This document shows, piece after piece, positions 1 through 8,260 of a stretch of 64,000 nt of DNA. Each line of letters opens with the position of its first letter. Position 1 is the stretch's first letter. Where the stretch lies: contig NZ_VTOU01000003.1 in NCBI RefSeq assembly GCF_008274695.1, forward strand, positions 372,001 through 436,000, in the 5' to 3' direction. The translations under genes and the position numbers were made by a program. The DNA is from Sphingomonas montanisoli. GTDB lineage: Bacteria > Pseudomonadota > Alphaproteobacteria > Sphingomonadales > Sphingomonadaceae. The notes under the pieces were generated by a model. The model did no database searches. It was given only the letters and a program-made list of their open reading frames with translations, and was not told the origin of the DNA.

Positions 1-1210
1 GCACCGACAGATGCGTCATCCCCGCTGGATGGCTCGCCAGCGTCTCGGTACCACCCAGCGACACAGCGAGCTTGGCGATTTTGAGCGCATCGAGGAATGC
101 GAACGCCTCCTTTTCCCCGCCCTTGAGGTATAGCGAAAAGGTCGACCCCGCGCCCGTGCAGTGGCGCTGGTAGATGTCGGCCTGCCGCGATCCTTCCTTC
201 AGGAAACCGAGATAGGCGATCCGCTCGACCTTCGGATGATCGCGCAGATAGGCGCAGACCTTCGCCGCATTCTCACCCGCGCGGCTCATGCGCAGTTCCA
301 GCGTCTCGAGCGACCGCAACAGCATCCACGCGGTGTGCGGATCGGTGATCGTTCCGATCGTGTTGCGCATCGCGCGCACTTGATCGATCAGCGCCTTGGA
401 TCCCACCGCGCCGCCCGCGACCAGATCCGAATGCCCACCGGCATATTTTGTGAGGCTGTAGAGGACCAGTTCGGCGCCGTGCAGCAACGGCTTCTGCCAC
501 AGCGGCCCGAGGAAGGTGTTGTCGATCACGACCGGCGGCACCTTCTCCGCGCCACCGAAGGCCGCGTCGCGCGCGGCACGCACCGCCTGAACGTCGACCA
601 GCGCGTTGGTCGGGTTGGCGGGGCTTTCGAGGTAGATCATCGCAACCCGCCCCTTGGCCTTGGCGCCGGCGATCACCGCGTCGATCTCCTCGCGGGTCGC
701 GCCCGCCGGGAAATCGAGCCAATGCACCCCGAAGCGGCCGAGGATCTTGCCGATCAGCCCCTCGGTCGCGGCATAAAGCGGCGCCGAATGGACGATCACA
801 TCGCCCGGCTCGACCATCGCCAGCATCACCGTCGCGATCGCCGACATGCCCGACGAGAAGGTCAACGCCGCCTCGGCATCCTCCCAGATCGCCAGCCGCT
901 CCTCGAGGATCTCCTGATCCGGCCCGTTGAAGCGCGAATAGACGAGCCCCTCCGCGCCGCCCGGCCTTTTGCCGGTCACGCCCTCGAAGTGGCGCTTACC
1001 CGCCGCCGCATTCTCGAACACGAAGGTCGAGGTCAGGAAGATCGGCGGCTTGAGCGATCCTTCGGACAGCATCGGATCATAGCCGTGCCCCATCATCAGC
1101 GTCGCGGGCTTGAGCCTGCGCCCGCCCACCTCGCGCACCCCCGGCTTGGGGCGGCGGCGCTGGGTCGTGCCGGTCAGTTCGGCTTCGTTCGTCTTGTCGT
1201 CGTTCGACAT
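1..1210 (-). CDS. Cystathionine gamma-synthase family PLP-dependent enzyme (partial)
   Basis: The minus-strand frame starts with an ATG at 1210 (MSNDDKTNEAELTG) and stays open to the left window edge, so the C-terminus is missing. The translation reads as a trans-sulfuration enzyme of the Cys/Met metabolism PLP family. It contains SSGMSAI near the PLP phosphate-binding region, YLESPANPTN, VVIDNTF, and the PLP-lysine motif YSLTKYAGGHSD. The visible end (SLGGTETLASHPAGMTH) is the typical substrate-binding segment. Family members act in the cytoplasm on cystathionine, O-acyl-homoserine or methionine; which of these this one uses cannot be told from the sequence. The N-terminal extension of about 30 residues is longer than in minimal family members. 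A palindromic repeat lies directly upstream of the start. Confidence 0.9.
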   Translation of the reverse strand, partial: MSNDDKTNEAELTGTTQRRRPKPGVREVGGRRLKPATLMMGHGYDPMLSEGSLKPPIFLTSTFVFENAAAGKRHFEGVTGKRPGGAEGLVYSRFNGPDQEILEERLAIWEDAEAALTFSSGMSAIATVMLAMVEPGDVIVHSAPLYAATEGLIGKILGRFGVHWLDFPAGATREEIDAVIAGAKAKGRVAMIYLESPANPTNALVDVQAVRAARDAAFGGAEKVPPVVIDNTFLGPLWQKPLLHGAELVLYSLTKYAGGHSDLVAGGAVGSKALIDQVRAMRNTIGTITDPHTAWMLLRSLETLELRMSRAGENAAKVCAYLRDHPKVERIAYLGFLKEGSRQADIYQRHCTGAGSTFSLYLKGGEKEAFAFLDALKIAKLAVSLGGTETLASHPAGMTHLSV

Positions 1211-1230
1211 CGCATCTCTCCTCCTGCGGT

Positions 1231-1352
1231 TCCTCCCCGGAACGGGGAGGGGGACCGCGAAGCGGTGGAGGGGGCGGGCGGCAGGCGCTGCACCCAGCCG
1301 GGCACCCCCTCCACCATGCTACGCATGGTCCCCCTCCCCGTTCCGGGGAGGA
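1231..1352. repeat. REP-like palindromic repeat, copy A
   Basis: Two inverted arms each carry a GC-rich CCTCCCCG...CGGGGAGG hairpin (1232-1250 and 1333-1351). They enclose a second inverted pair, GGACCGCGAAGCGGTGGAGGG on the left and CCCTCCACCATG...CATGGTCCC on the right. The element abuts the stop codon of the minus-strand esterase gene at 1353. It belongs to the same subfamily as the element at 39928-40071. Confidence 0.8.
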
Positions 1353-3233
1353 TCAATCTTGCACCACGGGCAGCATCACCGAACTGGCGGTCGCGCCGCC
1401 GGTGAACACGCTCTGGGTCGCCTTCTGGTAGTCGCCGGTCTTCGCGAAGAAGATGTTCTTCACATAGGTCTGCGGGTTGCGATCGTAGAGCGGGAACCAG
1501 CTCGACTGGACCTGCACCATGATGCGGTGCCCGGGCAGGAAGGCGTGGTTCACCGTCGGCAGCTCGAACTTGTAATTCTCGACCTGGCCCGGCTTCAGCG
1601 CATGCGGCTTGTCGAACCCGTCGACATAGCGGCCGCGGAAGATTTCCATGCCCACGCCCAGCTGGAAGCCGGCGAGCTTGGGATCGGACGTATATTCCTC
1701 CGGATAGACGTCGATGAGTTTTACCACCCAATCGCTGTCGGTGCCCGTGGTCGCTGCATAGAGATCGACCTTCGGCCGCCCGCGAATGTGGACTGCCTTA
1801 GTCAGCGGCTCGGTGACGTAGGTCAGCACGTCGGGGCGGCTGTCGGCGAAACGCTGGTCGCTGACGAGCCACGGCTTCCACTGATCGGCATCGCCCCAGT
1901 GGACCGGGCGCGGCACGAACGGCACAGGCTTGGCCGGATCGGACAGATAGGTGTCGCGGTCGGCCTTCGCCGCCTTGTCCCAGCCGAGGCTCGAGCCCGC
2001 GCCGAGATAGAGCGGCTTGAGCGGCGTATCGAGGATGTCCGCCGTCCCCTGCCATTTATCGAGGCCGGTCGCATAGGTGTAGGCGGCGGGCACGTCGAAC
2101 TTCGGCGCGCCGGGCTTGAGATACTGGTCGAGCCACGGCTTCATCACGTCCCGGCGAAACTGGAGCGCGGTGTCGCCCGCGAAGCGCAGCGCGCCCAGCG
2201 ACGACCCGTCATAATTCACCCCCGAATGCCGCCACGGCCCGACGACGAGGTGGAGATTGCCGCCCGGATCCTTGGCCTTCAGCGCGCGGAATACGGCAGG
2301 CGCGCCATAGCTGTCCTCCTGGTCCCACTGCCCGACCACCAGCATCATCGGCACGGTGAAAGGCCGCGCGCCGAGCAGCTTGTCGACCGCTTGGCCTTTC
2401 CAGAAATCGTCATAGGCCGGATGCTCCTGCATCTTCCGGCTCTGCGGCAGCTTATCGAGGCCATAGGCCTTCACATAATCGCCCGCCGATCCCGCCTTGA
2501 GCCAAAGCGCATATTGATCGCCGGTGCCCGATGCGACGTCGTCGCCATCGCCCTTCTGCGCCATCTGGGACACGAAATAGTCGTAGCCCGCCTGACGATA
2601 GGCGCCGTTGTGGAACCAGTCGTCCCCCATCCAGCCGTCGACCATCGGTGACATCGGTACCACGGCCTTGAGCGCCGGATGCGGATCGATCGTCGCCATC
2701 AATGTGGTGAAGCCCGGATAGGACGATCCCGTCATCGCGACGCGCCCGTTGGTCTCGGGCACGTTCTTCACCAGCCAGTCGATCGTATCATAGGCGTCGG
2801 TCGCATGATCGGTGTCGGTGGCGTTGAGCGGACCGCGCAGCGGCCGGTTCATCACATAGTCGCCCTCGGATCCGTTGCGCCCGCGCACATCCTCATAGAC
2901 GCGGATATAGTTGTCGTTGACGAACTCGGCGTCGGAGATCGGCACGATCTCCTCGATCTTCTGGCTCGCATTGCGGCTCGTCGCCTTGGCGGCATTGTAG
3001 GGTGTGCGCGTCAGCAGGATCGGCGCTGTGGTGGTGCCCTTACGCATGACGATGACGGCGAACATCTTCTTGCCATCGCGCATCGGGATCATCACTTCGC
3101 GCCGGATATAATCGGCGGCAGGCGTGGTCGCGTCGAAACTCGACGGGATGTCGACCTCCATCGGCGGCGTTTGCGCCATCGCAGCCGACGACGCCGTCAG
3201 CGAGAGAAGCAGCAGCGCGCGCGACAATTTCAT
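1353..3233 (-). CDS. CocE/NonD family hydrolase (alpha-amino acid ester hydrolase type)
   Basis: This 626-residue serine hydrolase has an N-terminal signal peptide (MKLSRALLLLSLTASSAAMAQ), so it is probably periplasmic or secreted. The X-Pro dipeptidyl-peptidase S15 fold is shown by YIRREVMIPMRDG, the strand-nucleophile motif GSSYPGFT (nucleophile Ser) and the segment WMGDDWFHNGAYRQ, which is typical of alpha-amino acid ester hydrolases. It also has the C-terminal jelly-roll domain (KVDLYAATTGTDSDWVVKLIDV, HRIMVQVQSSWFP). Length matches the family. Known members cleave or transfer amino-acyl esters and amides, including beta-lactam side chains; the natural substrate here is unknown. The gene stands alone, with a repeat at its 3' end and about 235 bp of non-coding DNA upstream. 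Confidence 0.9.
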   Translation of the reverse strand: MKLSRALLLLSLTASSAAMAQTPPMEVDIPSSFDATTPAADYIRREVMIPMRDGKKMFAVIVMRKGTTTAPILLTRTPYNAAKATSRNASQKIEEIVPISDAEFVNDNYIRVYEDVRGRNGSEGDYVMNRPLRGPLNATDTDHATDAYDTIDWLVKNVPETNGRVAMTGSSYPGFTTLMATIDPHPALKAVVPMSPMVDGWMGDDWFHNGAYRQAGYDYFVSQMAQKGDGDDVASGTGDQYALWLKAGSAGDYVKAYGLDKLPQSRKMQEHPAYDDFWKGQAVDKLLGARPFTVPMMLVVGQWDQEDSYGAPAVFRALKAKDPGGNLHLVVGPWRHSGVNYDGSSLGALRFAGDTALQFRRDVMKPWLDQYLKPGAPKFDVPAAYTYATGLDKWQGTADILDTPLKPLYLGAGSSLGWDKAAKADRDTYLSDPAKPVPFVPRPVHWGDADQWKPWLVSDQRFADSRPDVLTYVTEPLTKAVHIRGRPKVDLYAATTGTDSDWVVKLIDVYPEEYTSDPKLAGFQLGVGMEIFRGRYVDGFDKPHALKPGQVENYKFELPTVNHAFLPGHRIMVQVQSSWFPLYDRNPQTYVKNIFFAKTGDYQKATQSVFTGGATASSVMLPVVQD

Positions 3234-3469
3234 ACCGGTGCCTTTCCGAAAATTTCGTCCGTTGTGGCAAATCGGATCGGCGCCGTCGAGCCAAGCCGTG
3301 CCGCGGACGGGCCTATGGGATTCCCCTTATGGCCGACTTATCCACAGGCAAGTGATACTCTTCGTGCACCGCAGCCCCGACCCCGAGTCGCGAAGCGGGC
3401 CGAGGTGCGGGTAACCGCGTATCGGCAAGGAGAGGATGCCCCGAAGAGGGCGTGGCAAGGAGAGGCCCG

Positions 3470-3631
3470 ATGACCTGTGACCTCAACTATCTTTACCACC
3501 GCCAGCAGGTCGCGCTCATCCGCGCCGACTATGCCCCCACCGTCGAAGCCCGCCGCGGCCAGCAACGCATCGCCGGCCGCTACCGAGAGCTGATCAGCAA
3601 TTACAAGCGTGACCGCGCCGCGCGGATGTAG
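3470..3631 (+). CDS. Small conserved-looking hypothetical protein (53 aa)
   Basis: A short frame begins MTCDLNYLYHRQQVALIRADYAP and ends YKRDRAARM. An AAGGAGAGG ribosome-binding site sits just before the ATG, and the coding frame has the codon usage of the neighbouring genes. The protein is charged, with no membrane segment or signal peptide. A Tyr/Arg-rich helix with a repeated YxxxxxNYKR flavour is the only recognisable character. I do not know a function. It is flanked by the divergent esterase gene and the convergent MoxR gene, so it is probably monocistronic. Confidence 0.6.
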   Translation: MTCDLNYLYHRQQVALIRADYAPTVEARRGQQRIAGRYRELISNYKRDRAARM

Positions 3632-3639
3632 CGCCCTCT

Positions 3640-3666
3640 AATCTCCCCTTCCCGCAAGGGAGGGGA
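3640..3666. terminator. Bulged GC-rich hairpin between convergent genes
   Basis: TCCCC-TTCCC-GCAA-GGGA-GGGGA forms an imperfect hairpin between the stop of the 53-aa gene and the stop of the MoxR gene. It may terminate both convergent transcripts. There is no clear U-tract, so the call is weak. Confidence 0.35.
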
Positions 3667-3674
3667 CGCTCACG

Positions 3675-4532
3675 TCAGTTCCCCTGCCGCCGGCTCAGGA
3701 ACGCCAGCCGTTCGAACAGCATGATGTCCTGCTCGTTCTTGAGCAGTGCGCCGTGGAGCGGCGGGATCGCCTTCTTGGGGTCGGCAGACTGGAGCACCTC
3801 CAGCGGCATGTCCTCCGCCAGCAGCAGCTTCAGCCAGTCGAGCAATTCGCTGGTCGACGGCTTCTTCTTGAGGCCGGGAACGTCGCGAATGTTGTAGAAG
3901 ATGTCCATCGCGCGGCTGACCAGCGACTTCTGGATGCCGGGGAAGTGGACGTCGACGATCGACTGCATCGTCTCGCGATCGGGGAACTTGATATAGTGGA
4001 AGAAGCAGCGGCGCAGGAAAGCGTCGGGCAGTTCCTTCTCGTTGTTCGATGTGATGACGACGATCGGCCGTTCCTTCGCCGCGATCGTCTCGCCGGTCTC
4101 GTACACGTCGAACGACATGCGATCGAGCTCCTGGAGCAGATCGTTCGGAAACTCGATGTCGGCCTTGTCGATCTCGTCGATCAGCAGCACGGGCAGCACG
4201 GGCGCGGTGAAGGCGTCCCACAATTTACCGCGGCGGATATAATTCTTGATGTCGTGGACGCGTTCGTCGCCCAGCTGGCCGTCGCGAAGCCGCGCCACGG
4301 CGTCATATTCGTACAGACCCTGGTGGGCCTTGGTCGTCGACTTGACGTGCCACTGGATCAGCGGCGCGCCGGTCGCGGCCGCAATCTCGTGCGCGAGAAC
4401 GGTCTTGCCGGTCCCCGGCTCGCCCTTCACCAGCAATGGGCGCCGCAGCGTCACCGCAGCGTTGACCGCGACCTTCAGGTCCGCGGTGGCAATATAGTTG
4501 CTGGTTCCTTCGAAACGCACGCCGATCTCCAT
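3675..4532 (-). CDS. MoxR family AAA+ ATPase
   Basis: A 285-residue single-domain AAA+ ATPase of the MoxR/CoxD type. The Walker A motif is GEPGTGKT (about residues 37-44), Walker B is VLLIDEIDKAD, sensor 1 is VVITSNNEKELPDAF, and RRCFFHYIKFPD carries the arginine-finger/sensor region. MoxR proteins act as cytoplasmic chaperones for metal insertion or complex assembly, normally with a von Willebrand factor A (CoxE-like) partner encoded next door. No VWA gene is adjacent here, because the downstream neighbour is convergent. The upstream gene (4591-5253) is on the same strand 58 bp away and could be cotranscribed. The specific client cannot be inferred. Confidence 0.92.
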   Translation of the reverse strand: MEIGVRFEGTSNYIATADLKVAVNAAVTLRRPLLVKGEPGTGKTVLAHEIAAATGAPLIQWHVKSTTKAHQGLYEYDAVARLRDGQLGDERVHDIKNYIRRGKLWDAFTAPVLPVLLIDEIDKADIEFPNDLLQELDRMSFDVYETGETIAAKERPIVVITSNNEKELPDAFLRRCFFHYIKFPDRETMQSIVDVHFPGIQKSLVSRAMDIFYNIRDVPGLKKKPSTSELLDWLKLLLAEDMPLEVLQSADPKKAIPPLHGALLKNEQDIMLFERLAFLSRRQGN

Positions 4533-4590
4533 AACCCGTTATGGAGATCGATAAGGCGGCGTGCGCTGCGGCGCAACGAAAAGGCGGTAT

Positions 4591-5253
4591 TTATCCGGCA
4601 GCGCGGGCGGCGGCGCGCGACGCGAGCAGATCCCACAGCCCCCGATGCTGAGCGAGCATCTGCTGCGCACCGAAGGCAATCGCGCGCTCGACGCCGGGGG
4701 TGGCACCCGTCGGCACGTCCAGCGTCGCGCCACGGGGCGGAAGCGCGGGGGGGACGAGATCGACCCCGAAACGCTGCGCCGCCGCATCGATCAGACTGCG
4801 GATCGCGCGCCAATCGAGCATCAGCGTGAGGGCGGCGCCCAGCGCGCAGCCGGTGCGATCCGACTTGCCCAGCATCTCGATCGCGTGCCGTTGCCCCGCA
4901 AGCGCCTGTTCGCAATGCGCCTGGCCCGGCGTGCTCGGCAACGGGCCGACCGCTGTCACCACCTTGAACAGATAGAGGCGTTCGGCGGCGAAGCCCTGTG
5001 CGGCTTCGTCGAGCCAACGCTGCTCGTGCTCCGCCCCGCCCTTCTCGCGCGCCCAATCGACGATGCCGCGCTGCCCGCCGTGGATATTCGCGATATGGTG
5101 AACCGCATCGGCCAGGTTGCGCGACGTTTCGCGCCCGGACTGGAAGATGTCGTGCGAAATCCAGGGGTGGCCGGCGGCGCCATCCGCGCGCAGCAGAGAG
5201 CCCATAACCTCGGCCGCGCCCGCAAGCGCGGCGTTCGCCTGAATCAACGCCAT
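4591..5253 (-). CDS. Hypothetical protein upstream of moxR
   Basis: A 220-residue, mostly alpha-helical, alanine-rich protein without signal peptide or membrane segment. It starts MALIQANAALAGAAEVMGSLL and contains HxxxH-like spacing in LADAVHHIANIHGGQRG, plus several conserved-looking aromatic/acidic positions (RWLDEAAQGFAAERLYLFKVVTAVGPLPSTPGQ). The coding pattern is convincing and the other frames overlapping it are less so. The family looks like an uncharacterised sphingomonad protein; I cannot name a domain with confidence. It is in the same orientation as the MoxR gene and lies 58 bp upstream of it. Confidence 0.7.
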   Translation of the reverse strand: MALIQANAALAGAAEVMGSLLRADGAAGHPWISHDIFQSGRETSRNLADAVHHIANIHGGQRGIVDWAREKGGAEHEQRWLDEAAQGFAAERLYLFKVVTAVGPLPSTPGQAHCEQALAGQRHAIEMLGKSDRTGCALGAALTLMLDWRAIRSLIDAAAQRFGVDLVPPALPPRGATLDVPTGATPGVERAIAFGAQQMLAQHRGLWDLLASRAAARAAG

Positions 5254-5456
5254 GATACTACCCCGAATACAACCAGGTTACGCCGTGGCCCCGGCACACT
5301 CTCCCGAACCACGTCGAACGGTGTAGCCCGGGGGGCGTAAAATTCGCGTTACTGATGGCGTTGGAAACCGTTCACCAAACTCATCAATTGATCGGAAGCG
5401 ATATTTTTGGTCGCTGCAATGGCCCGTTCACGGCTCGCGCGTTATGATGGGATCTT

Positions 5457-5987
5457 ATGGCGCGACCATCCTCTCGATCGAACGACTGGGGTTTCCCCCG
5501 CTGGCGCGGCTATGGCAGCGAGCGCGGGGCGACCAAGGTGCGCATCTGCGACCGGCATGGTTGCGAGAATCCGGGCGATTGCCCTGCGCCGAAATCGCCC
5601 AACAGCCCCGATCGCTGGTATTTCTGCCCCGACCATGCGGCCGAATATAACAAGAACTGGGACTATTTTCAGGGCTTGAGCGCCGAAGAAGCTGCCGAGC
5701 GCGAGCGCGATGAGCGCCGTTCGTCCGCCGGCTATGCCGAGGCATCGCATTATGGCTGGGCCGGACCCGGCGACGGTCGCTGGACCGGCGACCAGCTACG
5801 CGCGCTCGAAACGCTCGAACTGGAAAGCGACGCGACGTTCGAGGCGATCCAGACGGCATGGCGACGGCTGGTGAAGGCCAATCACCCCGACGTGAACCGC
5901 AACGACGCGCAGGCGGCGGTGCGTTTCCAGGCGGTGCAGGCGGCATTCGAAATCCTGCGCCGTGCAGAGGAACGTCGCCCGCAATAA
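5457..5987 (+). CDS. J-domain protein with Cys/His-rich N-terminus
   Basis: A 176-residue protein whose C-terminal 60 residues form a J domain: ALETLELESDATFEAIQTAWRRLVKANHPDVNRND, with the HPD tripeptide that stimulates DnaK ATPase activity, and helix III/IV (AAVRFQAVQAAFEILRRA). The N-terminal half is unusual: CDRHGCENPGDCPAPKS and YFCPDHAAEYN give four cysteines and two histidines that could bind zinc, followed by NKNWDYF. No signal peptide or membrane segment is seen. It is probably a cytoplasmic DnaK co-chaperone. It is not linked to dnaK here and looks monocistronic. The client is unknown. Confidence 0.88.
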   Translation: MARPSSRSNDWGFPRWRGYGSERGATKVRICDRHGCENPGDCPAPKSPNSPDRWYFCPDHAAEYNKNWDYFQGLSAEEAAERERDERRSSAGYAEASHYGWAGPGDGRWTGDQLRALETLELESDATFEAIQTAWRRLVKANHPDVNRNDAQAAVRFQAVQAAFEILRRAEERRPQ

Positions 5988-6074
5988 TCCGGAATTCCGG
6001 ATCGGGCGTCATCGCAGGACTCGATCGCCGGCGCCCCGCGCTAACCTCCTGTCGAAAGACAGAGAGGATCGTTC

Positions 6075-7076
6075 GTGCCGCGCATCATGAATTTCGACCT
6101 GCGCCATCCGCCCGAATTCGGTGTGTCGGGCGCCGATATCTATGCCGGTGCGCTCGATTGCCTCGCCTGGGCCGACGAACAGGGCTTTGCGCATACCGGG
6201 GTGGGCGAGCATCACCAGAATGACGACGGGTTCAGTTCCTGTCCGCTGATCTTCGCGGCGGCGGTGGGGGCGCGGACGAAGACGATCCGCTTCCAGACCA
6301 ACGTCGTCCTGGCCCCGCTCTACGAGCCATTGCGGCTGGCGGAGGAGGTGGCGGTCGCCGATCTCTGCCTCAACGGGCGGCTGATCCTGGGCATGGGAAT
6401 CGGCACCCAGCCCGCCGATTTCCAGGCATTCGGCGCCGACTTCACCAAGCGCGGCAAGACGATGGACGCGCTGATCCCCTTCCTGCGCACGGCGTGGACA
6501 GGCGAGCCGTTCGACTATCGCGGGACAACGGTGCGGCTGCGCCCGCTTCCCGTCCAAAGCCATGTCCCGATCAATCTGGGCGGCGTCACCCCCGCCGCGA
6601 TCGATCGGGCCGCGCGGCTCGCCGACAGCTTCCAGTCGGCTACGGTCGCGCATTGGGAGCTGTATCGCGAAGCCTGCCAGCGCCACGGTAAGCCCGATCC
6701 CGGCCCGCGCGCCAGGCGCGGCCCGATGTTCCTGTGGGTGACGAAGGACGACAAGGCGAAGGTCGAGGCCGAACTGATGCCCCACATCGACCATGTGAAC
6801 CGCACCTATGTCGAGCAGACCAACCAGATCCGCGACGATGGCGGCAAGGCGCCGAGCGAAGGCGGCGTCCTCTTCCGCGGCCCCTATGTCCGCGAAGCCG
6901 GCAAGCCCGAACCCTATCTGATCCTGAACCCCGAGGAAGCGATCGCGCTGATCGACGATCTGGGACCGGAAGGCGAAGTGCTGTTCAACCCCCTGCTCGC
7001 CGGCATCGCACCCGCCAAGGCGCTCAAGATGCTCAAGCTGGTCGAGGAAGAGGTGTTTCCCTTCGTCCGCTCCTAA
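6075..7076 (+). CDS. LLM-class flavin-dependent oxidoreductase
   Basis: A 333-residue luciferase-like (bacterial luciferase/F420-type barrel) oxidoreductase. Supporting segments are HTGVGEHHQND, RFQTNVVLAPLYEPLRLAEEVAVADLCLNGRLILGMGIGTQPADFQAFG and VPINLGGVTPAAIDRAARLADSF. The start chosen is GTG at 6075, preceded by AGAGAGGA with suitable spacing; the ATG four codons later has no better ribosome-binding site. Family members oxidise organic substrates with FMN or F420. The substrate is not predictable. The gene ends by overlapping the convergent topoisomerase gene by four bases. Confidence 0.9.
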   Translation: MPRIMNFDLRHPPEFGVSGADIYAGALDCLAWADEQGFAHTGVGEHHQNDDGFSSCPLIFAAAVGARTKTIRFQTNVVLAPLYEPLRLAEEVAVADLCLNGRLILGMGIGTQPADFQAFGADFTKRGKTMDALIPFLRTAWTGEPFDYRGTTVRLRPLPVQSHVPINLGGVTPAAIDRAARLADSFQSATVAHWELYREACQRHGKPDPGPRARRGPMFLWVTKDDKAKVEAELMPHIDHVNRTYVEQTNQIRDDGGKAPSEGGVLFRGPYVREAGKPEPYLILNPEEAIALIDDLGPEGEVLFNPLLAGIAPAKALKMLKLVEEEVFPFVRS

Positions 7077-8026
7077 GCGGTCAGCACCGCCAGGCTCGCC
7101 CGTTCGTTCGCGCGCAGAGCCTTCGGGGTCGCGGGGATGGCGATCGTCTCGCCTGCCTTGGCGATGTCGATGAAGGCGGGGGCGACATAGGATTTACGGC
7201 AGACGGCGGGGGTGTTGCCAAGGCTGTCGGCCACCGCCTCGAGCATCGTCTTGACCGAGGTGCGCTTGCCGCGTGCGAGCATGCCCGCCGCGATCGCGCA
7301 GGCACGCCAGGTGCGGAAGGTCTTGGCCGTGCCGTGACCTTCGGTCAGTTCGCAGATCCATTCGTTCACGTCGGCCGCATGGACGCGCAGCCCCGGGCGT
7401 AGCGCGAAGAGATCGCCGCTGGCCGATTTCTTGAGCTCGGCCAGCGCGGCGGCCAGCGCGGCATCCTTGCCCGACAGGTCGGCGCGGATGCCATGCTTGC
7501 CGTAGAAGCAGAGCGTCACCGTATCGCCCTTGATCCGCGCATGCCGGTTGAGCAGGGTCGTCGCGCCATAGCTGCCGTGGAGCGCGGAATCGCTCGATCC
7601 CACGCGGATCGCGAAGCCATCGAGCAGCCGCACCGCCGCCGCCAGCGCGCGTTCCCACGGATCGTCGCTCTTCAACGATTTGCGGACCTGCGCCCGCACT
7701 CGCGGAAGATATTCGGCGAAGGCGGGCAGATTCGCGAACTTCGCCTCGTCCTGCGCCTCGCGCCAGCTGGTGTGATAGCGATATTGCTTGCGCCCGGCGG
7801 CATCGATCCCGGTTGCCTGCACAGGCGCCTTGGAATCGGGATTGATCCACACTTTCTTCCATGCCGGCGGGATACCGAGGCCGAGGATGCGCATCCGATC
7901 ATCGGCGTCACGAACCAGATCGCCATCCGGCCCCGTGAACCGCCAACCCCTGCCCCGTCGGCTCCGGCGAATCCCCGGCTGCGAGTCTATCGTGTCGACG
8001 CGGTCAATGGGCTGAAGCTTCATCAC
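7073..8026 (-). CDS. DNA topoisomerase IB
   Basis: A 317-residue bacterial homologue of poxvirus/eukaryotic type IB topoisomerase, which relaxes supercoils through a 3'-phosphotyrosine intermediate. The N-terminal domain reads GWRFTGPDGDLVRDADDRMRILGLGIPPAWKKVWI. The catalytic domain shows HSSWRE-like YHTSWREAQDEAKF, LLNRHARIKGDTVTLCFYGKHGIRADLSG (catalytic Lys region), TFRTWRACAIAAG (catalytic Arg), and VCRKSYVAPAFID, whose Tyr is the nucleophile. Length is normal for the bacterial family. A good sigma70-like promoter lies about 170 bp upstream on the same strand. Confidence 0.93.
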   Translation of the reverse strand: MMKLQPIDRVDTIDSQPGIRRSRRGRGWRFTGPDGDLVRDADDRMRILGLGIPPAWKKVWINPDSKAPVQATGIDAAGRKQYRYHTSWREAQDEAKFANLPAFAEYLPRVRAQVRKSLKSDDPWERALAAAVRLLDGFAIRVGSSDSALHGSYGATTLLNRHARIKGDTVTLCFYGKHGIRADLSGKDAALAAALAELKKSASGDLFALRPGLRVHAADVNEWICELTEGHGTAKTFRTWRACAIAAGMLARGKRTSVKTMLEAVADSLGNTPAVCRKSYVAPAFIDIAKAGETIAIPATPKALRANERASLAVLTA

Positions 8027-8202
8027 GCTCCGAACGCGGATCGAGGCAAAAGGGTGCCGGAGAGATCATCGATTCGCAGCGTCGGAAGTTGTGGAAGTTG
8101 TCACTACGTCATAGCCGGAATCTCTTCCCCGAAGAAACTTACGCGAGAGTGAAGTCCGCCCGACCGTGAGAAAGAGCCACGCGCATATGCGTAACGAACA
8201 AA

Positions 8203-8231
8203 TTTGTACTCCATTTGTTCTAATTTGTCAA
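8203..8231 (-). promoter_or_regulatory. Sigma70-like promoter with ATTTGT repeats
   Basis: On the minus strand TTGACA (8226-8231) and TACAAA (8203-8208) are 17 bp apart. On the plus strand ATTTGT occurs three times at 10-11 bp steps over the same stretch, so the promoter is also a candidate regulator-binding region. The first gene downstream on this strand is topoisomerase IB. Confidence 0.5.
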
Positions 8232-8260
8232 GGCGAATCGTTGTCGAGCGAACGATAGCC

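Noticed and set aside
1110-2651. 513-codon open frame on the plus strand
   Set aside because: Antisense to the CocE-type hydrolase; composition is typical of a shadow frame and it runs through a palindromic repeat.
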